Source of the DNA: a bacterium
GTDB lineage: Bacteria > Cyanobacteriota > Sericytochromatia > S15B-MN24 > VGJW01
Length of the DNA stretch: 49,378 bases
Reading direction: 5' to 3'
NCBI GenBank assembly: GCA_021781555.1
Contig: JAJXWQ010000018.1
Location: 1 to 49,378, forward strand
Shown: piece by piece, positions 45,043-49,378 of the stretch
Layout of the letters: each line of letters starts with the position of its first letter
Numbering within the stretch: position 1 is the stretch's first letter
The notes under the pieces: model-generated
What the model saw: the letters and a program-made list of their open reading frames with translations, nothing else
Database searches by the model: none
What the model was told of the DNA's origin: nothing
Translations under genes and position numbers: made by a program

Positions 45043-46032
45043 CTATACCCGGTCGCTCGCGGGGAGCTTGATCTTGATCTTGCCGGTCTCGATCTCCTGC
45101 TCGAAGGTTTCGATCTTCTTCTGTGCTGCGGGAGAGACGTCGCTGGCAAGGTCATAATACGGCGCCAGGCCCACCGCGCCGTCCTTGAGGGTCAAGCGCG
45201 TGTTGCCAGGAGCGAAGTGGCCGTCCTTGGCTGCGACGATCGCATGGTAGACGGCGAGGTTGACGTTCTTGAGAGCGCTCGAGAGCACGTGATGTGGCGA
45301 GATGGCATGCTGGTCGGCATCCACGCCGATCGCCAGCTTGTTGGCATCCTTGGCGGCGTCGATGACCCCGAGTCCGCTGGCCCCCGCGGCCTGGAAGCAG
45401 ATATCCGCCCCCTCGTCGTACTCGGCGGCCGCAACCTCCCGGCCCTTGGCCGAGTCCTGGAAACTCCCGGTGTAGGCCGACAGGACCTTTACCGTGGGGT
45501 CGGCGGCCCGGGCGCCGTCCTCGAAGCCGATCTTGAAGCGATGGATGACGGGCACGTCCATGCCGCCGACGAAGCCGACGACGTGGGTCTTGCTGACGAG
45601 CGCCGCCAGGGCCCCGGCGAGAAATCCGGACTGCTCCTCGGCAAAGGAGATGCCCTCGATGTTGGGGTGCTCGTGCTGGTACTTGTAGTCGACGATGATG
45701 AACTTGCTGTGCGGATAGCGCTTGGCCACGGCCTCGGTGGCATCGCCCATCATGAAGCCCACGCTGACGATCACGTTGTAGCCCGCATCCGCGAACTCCT
45801 GGAGGTTCTTCTCGTAGTCCGTCGCCTGGTGGGACTCGATGACGTTCGTCAGGACGTGGAGCTTCTTCTTGGCCTTGAGGAGCCCCTGGTAGGCCAGGGA
45901 GTTGAATCCCTGATCGTTCAGTCCGCCGACGTCGGTGACAAGGCCGACCTTGAAGCCCCTTTGCAGCCTGGGCGCGCAGCCTGCCAAGAGGACCAAGGAG
46001 AGGAAAACCGGGAGGGTGTGGCGTGCCTTCAT
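45043..46032 (-). CDS. bmpA: BmpA-family substrate-binding lipoprotein
   Basis: 329 residues, ATG 46032 with GGGAG upstream. Lipobox LLAGC (Cys19) anchors it. The basic membrane protein family pattern is clear: KVGLVTDVGGLNDQGFNSLAYQG, then GFMMGDATEAVA, VGFVGGMDVPVI and GASGLGVIDAA. Family members bind purine nucleosides or related compounds. It is first in the four-gene importer operon; the Nudix gene upstream is separated from it by a CTAG element copy. Confidence 0.95.
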   Translation of the reverse strand: MKARHTLPVFLSLVLLAGCAPRLQRGFKVGLVTDVGGLNDQGFNSLAYQGLLKAKKKLHVLTNVIESHQATDYEKNLQEFADAGYNVIVSVGFMMGDATEAVAKRYPHSKFIIVDYKYQHEHPNIEGISFAEEQSGFLAGALAALVSKTHVVGFVGGMDVPVIHRFKIGFEDGARAADPTVKVLSAYTGSFQDSAKGREVAAAEYDEGADICFQAAGASGLGVIDAAKDANKLAIGVDADQHAISPHHVLSSALKNVNLAVYHAIVAAKDGHFAPGNTRLTLKDGAVGLAPYYDLASDVSPAAQKKIETFEQEIETGKIKIKLPASDRV

Positions 46033-46129
46033 GCGGATCTCCCTGTCGCAAAGGGACGCACCATCTTACCAAAGGCGGCCACTTCCTGCCGACACCCGCC
46101 GAAACCGGGCCGGCGGTGCCGCTTGAACC

Positions 46130-46217
46130 TATTCGTAGTGTGAACGGGTCCCTCTGCGCGGTCGCTACGCTGCGCAACCGGGCCCCGTATCTTTCTCGAG
46201 TGTGATCGGGGCCTAAT
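46130..46217 (+). repeat. CTAG element variant between the Nudix and bmpA genes
   Basis: The central palindrome (ACGGGTCCCTCTGCGCGG to GGGCCCCG) and a right flank GTATCTTTCTC, as in the 15086 array, are intact; the ends are diverged. GCCTAAT at the right edge contains the Nudix gene stop (minus strand TAG, 46213-46215). Confidence 0.8.
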
Positions 46218-46641
46218 GGGGCCCAGCTGCCGTATTTCCCTCGGGATCGAGGGCCAGCGCCACGACCAGCTGCTCCCGAACCAGGCGGTCGGCTTCGCTC
46301 AAGACCACTCGACCGAGCTCGTCCGGCGCGATCCAGGCGATCGCCTCGCATTCCAGCGGCGCCGGCTCGCCCGACCGCAGCGTCGCCCGGTAGGCCCTGA
46401 GATGAATGCGGCGATCCTCGTAATCGTGCAGTACCGTCGCGAAGCACGGGCCCACCTGCACCTCGATGCCGAGCTCCTCGCGCAGCTCTCGCTCGAGCGC
46501 TTCTTGCGGGGTCTCGCCGGGCTCGATCTTGCCACCCGGGAACTCCCATTCGAGAGCCCGCTCCTTGCCCAGGGGCCGCTGTGCGAGCAGGACCGCTCCA
46601 TCCAGGACGAGGGCGGCGCAGACGACATCGAGCGCTATCAT
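46213..46641 (-). CDS. Nudix hydrolase (MutT-like)
   Basis: 142 residues. The Nudix box is complete: GGKIEPGETPQEALERELRE then ELGIE (G-x5-E-x7-REUxEExGU). LLAQRPLGKERALEWEFPGG before it is MutT-like, so an 8-oxo-dGTP or other nucleotide-sanitising role is likely but unproven. GGAGG sits immediately against the ATG at 46641, with no spacer, which is unusual. It is divergent from cheR. Confidence 0.93.
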   Translation of the reverse strand: MIALDVVCAALVLDGAVLLAQRPLGKERALEWEFPGGKIEPGETPQEALERELREELGIEVQVGPCFATVLHDYEDRRIHLRAYRATLRSGEPAPLECEAIAWIAPDELGRVVLSEADRLVREQLVVALALDPEGNTAAGPH

Positions 46642-46714
46642 CCTCCTACCTTACGGCACGCCGTCGCAGTTCGGACATCCCGGGATGCGGCCGAGGGGCC
46701 CGATTGCGCCAAAG

Positions 46715-46722
46715 ACCGATAA
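46715..46722 (+). promoter_or_regulatory. Sigma-28-like -10 element upstream of cheR
   Basis: ACCGATAA matches 7 of 8 bases of the sigma-28 -10 (GCCGATAA) 100 bp before the cheR start, but no TAAA is present 15-16 bp upstream. A GGGC-ATAAAA-GCCC hairpin (46738-46751) follows. Confidence 0.3.
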
Positions 46723-46822
46723 GGCGCCCCGACCCTGGGCATAAAAGCCCCATGCGCGCTGTTTTCCCTGACCCTGAAGCGGTACCTCTCGACCCGCTCG
46801 TCCCCTGGCTGGAGGGGGCACG

Positions 46823-48202
46823 GTGATCCAGTCCGATCCGCAGGTGGCATCCCCCGCAGCTGAACTGGCCCGGTTCGTGGCACGCGAGTACGGCCGGGTC
46901 CTCGACATCGAACTCGCAGAGCGCGTGCTCGAGCGCTGGGTCCCCGACGGGGAAGAGCTTGCGGCTTGTCTCGCGCAGGCCGAGCGCTCGGGGCCTGGCT
47001 CGCCCGAGCGCCGGCGACTCGTGCAACTCGTGACGGTCGGGGAGACGTACTTCTTCCGCGAGGCCGCACAGTTCCGGGTTCTCGAGCAAACTCTCGACGA
47101 GCTGTGGGCGCAACAGGGCCGCAGGCTGGTCGTCTGGTGCCCGGGAACGTCGACCGGCGAGGATGCTTATTCGCTTGCCATCACGGCGCTCCGGGCCTTC
47201 GGAGCCGAAGCCGGGGCCAAGGTGCGCATCCTGGCCACCGATCTCAACGCCGCCTTCATCGCACGAGCCGAGCGGGGCGTCTTCGGGCGCCGGAGCTTCC
47301 GTGGCACGACGCCCGAGCAGCTCCAGGATTTCTTTACGCCCGAGGGCGAGGGATTCGCCATCTCCAGGGCGGCCCGGGAGCTGGTTTCCTTTGCCGAGCA
47401 CAACCTGGTCGCGCCGGAACCCTACGAGGACATCGTGGGCGCGAGGCCCGACGTGATCCTCTGCCGCAACGTCTGCCTGTACTTCGATCGCCAGACCTTC
47501 CGCGAGGTCAACCTGCGCCTGGCCAAGGTACTGGCGGACGGGGGCTCGCTGTTCCTCGGGGCGGCGGAGACCGTGCTGCACGACTCTGGCCTCGTGGCGC
47601 TGGTCAAGCGCGAGCAGACCTTCAGCCTGGACAAGGCGGCGTCCGGGGGCACAGCTGCGGGGATGCCCGCGCCGCCCGCCGTGCGCCAGGCCGAATTTCG
47701 CCGTGCGACCGGGTTGCTCGGCAAGCGGCCCTTCCACGGCGGCACGGGGCCACTGCGCCCGCTGCCCTTCCGTGCCGACGTCGACGCGGAGCTCCCGCTC
47801 GATCAGGACATCCTCGGCGAGGCGGCGATTCTCCTCGATATGGGCGAGTATCTCAAGGCCGCGGCCCTCTGCCACCTGGCGCTCGAGGACGACCCGTTCC
47901 GCCCGGCCGCTCACTTCTTGCTGGGGCTCTCCCGGCGCCTGATGGGATCGCTCCAGGAAGCCGTGCACCAGTTCCGGGCGGCGGCTTATCTCCAGCCGGA
48001 TGACTGGCTCGCCTCCTTCCATCTCGCCGAGACCTACCGGTCTCTCGACGATCACGACGAGGCCCTGCGCGAGTATCGAGCGACCCTCGCCCGGATGGAC
48101 GCGGCCGTGGACGAGCCCGCTCCGGCCCTGCTCGGGGGCTTCGCGCCGGAGTATTTCCGGCGGGCGAGCCAGCGCCAGGTCGACCGGCTGCTGGAAGAGT
48201 AG
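46823..48202 (+). CDS. cheR: CheR-type chemoreceptor methyltransferase with TPR domain
   Basis: 459 residues from GTG 46823 with GGAGGGGG upstream. An N-terminal CheR domain (LVTVGETYFFREAAQF) is followed by the SAM-binding motif CPGTSTGEDAYSLA (106-119), a variant of AAGCSTGEEPYSLA, and ILCRNVCLYFD. It should methylate glutamates of chemoreceptors using S-adenosylmethionine. About 345-435 hold TPR-like repeats (AALCHLALEDDPFRPAAHFL, FRAAAYLQPDDWLASFHLAE), which in other CheR-TPR proteins mediate partner binding. No receptor or cheB gene is in the window. Confidence 0.94.
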   Translation: MIQSDPQVASPAAELARFVAREYGRVLDIELAERVLERWVPDGEELAACLAQAERSGPGSPERRRLVQLVTVGETYFFREAAQFRVLEQTLDELWAQQGRRLVVWCPGTSTGEDAYSLAITALRAFGAEAGAKVRILATDLNAAFIARAERGVFGRRSFRGTTPEQLQDFFTPEGEGFAISRAARELVSFAEHNLVAPEPYEDIVGARPDVILCRNVCLYFDRQTFREVNLRLAKVLADGGSLFLGAAETVLHDSGLVALVKREQTFSLDKAASGGTAAGMPAPPAVRQAEFRRATGLLGKRPFHGGTGPLRPLPFRADVDAELPLDQDILGEAAILLDMGEYLKAAALCHLALEDDPFRPAAHFLLGLSRRLMGSLQEAVHQFRAAAYLQPDDWLASFHLAETYRSLDDHDEALREYRATLARMDAAVDEPAPALLGGFAPEYFRRASQRQVDRLLEE

Positions 48203-48319
48203 AGCCGCCTCTTAGTCTTCTGTTAACGTCAAGCGCAAGACCTCCAGGCCAAAACCTGGCAGAGCCGCGGACCGGAATGCCGGCCGAACGGGAGCTCACA
48301 GGAGAAGGAGGAGGCCCAC

Positions 48320-49318
48320 ATGGCGCTCAAAGTTTCGCCCGTCGTCACCCAGAAGGCCATCAAGAAGCCGATCACCAGGCAGGGGGCTGCGCCCAGCCTG
48401 TCGAGCGATGCCTATGTAAGGAGCTCGGTCTCGGCGGCCAGCGCCCCGGTCTCGATTCCCGATATCCCTGCGATCCGCACCCTCAACAGCGTCAACCAGA
48501 TCGCCGGCGAGGGCCTGAACTACTTCAACGACGGGCTGCCTTCCTGGCAGTACCAGAATACCGAGACGCACACCCGCTCGGACGGCAGCCAGTACACGAC
48601 CACAACCTATGACTGGGGGGCGGCGTTCGCCGACGTCCGCAGCAAGTTGCAGGCGATCGCGGGCGTGGCCGGCGGCACGGACGACTCCCGTTGCCAGCAG
48701 ATCGCGAACCTGGCCAACACGGCCCTGGAGTCGAACGACTGGCAGTACTTCCTCGACGAAGGGAGCGACGCGTCTCGCTATGCGCAGCTCCAGAACACGG
48801 TCAACGACATCTACACCCTGACCCAGAACTTGCCCCACGAGCCGCAGACGACCGTCACCAACATGAACGGCGCGATCGACAGCGCCAGCAATGCGATCCA
48901 GGATCTGCGCACCACCTTGAAGAATCCCACCCTCACCGCGTCGAATCTCCCGCAGAAGGTGCAGTCCAAGGTCGACGAGTACAACCAGAAGGCCAGCAAC
49001 ATTCCCTGGTGGCACTACCTCCTGCTCTTCGGGTTCTTCGAGAAGTCTGGCGATCACGGTACCGCCAGCCGCCTGCAGCAAGATCTGAGCACCGTCCAGT
49101 CGGCAAATCCGGACCAGCTCCAGCAGCAGCTCGACGGGATCGAGAGCAAGGTCCCGGGTGTCACGCAGATGGCCGAGAACACGACGACCATCGACGGGGC
49201 AAGCCAGCTCCAGGATGCGGCCCAGCCCGTGACCTCCGCGGCCAAGGGCGTGGCGAGCACGGCCAGCAGCGAGAATAACCAGGGCAAGGACCTGATCCAC
49301 ACCGTCAGCACGCCCTAG
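48320..49318 (+). CDS. Hypothetical protein, Gln/Ser/Asn-rich and largely helical
   Basis: 332 residues, ATG 48320 after AGGAGAAGGAGGAGG. No signal peptide. Residues 1-60 look disordered. The middle holds helical segments (LQAIAGVAGGTDDSRCQQIA, YAQLQNTVNDIYTLTQNL). A Trp-rich hydrophobic patch (IPWWHYLLLFGFF, about 230-243) may be one membrane dip. The C terminus is Gln/Ala/Thr-rich with coiled-coil character. It follows cheR by 117 bp; a small CCAGG/CCTGG hairpin (48243-48258) lies between. No family recognised. Confidence 0.7.
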   Translation: MALKVSPVVTQKAIKKPITRQGAAPSLSSDAYVRSSVSAASAPVSIPDIPAIRTLNSVNQIAGEGLNYFNDGLPSWQYQNTETHTRSDGSQYTTTTYDWGAAFADVRSKLQAIAGVAGGTDDSRCQQIANLANTALESNDWQYFLDEGSDASRYAQLQNTVNDIYTLTQNLPHEPQTTVTNMNGAIDSASNAIQDLRTTLKNPTLTASNLPQKVQSKVDEYNQKASNIPWWHYLLLFGFFEKSGDHGTASRLQQDLSTVQSANPDQLQQQLDGIESKVPGVTQMAENTTTIDGASQLQDAAQPVTSAAKGVASTASSENNQGKDLIHTVSTP

Positions 49319-49378
49319 CCCGGAAAATTCGCGGAGCTTGTTGGAAGGCCGGGCCCAACGGTACGCAATCGAAGCCAC

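Noticed and set aside
41258-45071. Plus-strand frames opposite the ABC transporter genes
   Set aside because: Shadows of the permease and ATPase genes, whose motifs are unambiguous on the minus strand.

Overview
The window is GC-rich (about two thirds G+C by eye), densely coded, and carries Shine-Dalgarno-type starts and many 1-4 nt gene overlaps. Lipoprotein signals, a secretin and an outer-membrane-type protein point to a flagellated, two-membrane bacterium with a glyoxylate shunt. Two features hint at a relative of Cyanobacteria. RpoC has an insertion of roughly 665 residues in the trigger loop, and the octamer GCGATCGC (HIP1) recurs far more often than base composition predicts. Unlike Cyanobacteria, rpoC is one unsplit gene, so a non-photosynthetic sister lineage (Sericytochromatia or Vampirovibrionia type) is a reasonable inference. 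It is not proven here.

Layout. 1-690: end of serA. 680-7627 (minus): a MoxR/Bat cluster (moxR, DUF58, DUF4381-like, batA, a batB-batC fusion, batD). 7817-14060: a signalling block with a NarL-type regulator, a UspA-like protein, a three-gene histidine kinase/receiver operon and a divergent GAF histidine kinase. 14173-16062: a possible Cys-rich mini-protein, an SRPBCC-like protein and a YceI protein. 16450-22083: rpoC, with no rpoB beside it. 22343-25473: aceB-aceA. 25919-25991: a tRNA with anticodon CAU. 26020-34152: two lipoproteins, a CpaC-like secretin, a CpaE-CpaF fusion ATPase and a putative beta-barrel protein. 34351-40069: flagellar filament genes (two flagellins, flaG, fliD, fliS, fliT-like). 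40202-41245: a membrane protein. 41378-46032 (minus): a complete BmpA-type ABC importer. 46213-49318: a Nudix hydrolase, a CheR-TPR methyltransferase and an unknown protein.

The most striking unexplained structure is an interspersed palindromic element of 108 bp. Four full copies have exactly the same length, and about eight variants, fragments or tandem copies are present. The element is bounded by CTAG with imperfect terminal inverted repeats (CTAG-N9-RGTTTGAA) and has a large GC-rich central palindrome. It lies mainly between convergent genes. In eight cases the stop codon of the adjoining gene is the TAG at the element's edge. Two degenerate copies upstream of flagellar genes end in TAAAG, which forms the -35 half of sigma-28-like promoters.

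Genes that probably work together: moxR-DUF58-DUF4381-batA-batBC-batD (chaperone/VWA envelope complex); flagellin-flaG-fliD-fliS-fliT (filament, cap and export chaperones), with cheR in chemotaxis; aceB-aceA (glyoxylate bypass); bmpA-ATPase-two permeases (nucleoside-type uptake); and cpaC with the CpaE-CpaF fusion (Tad-type pilus or secretion), although the rest of a tad locus is absent from the window.
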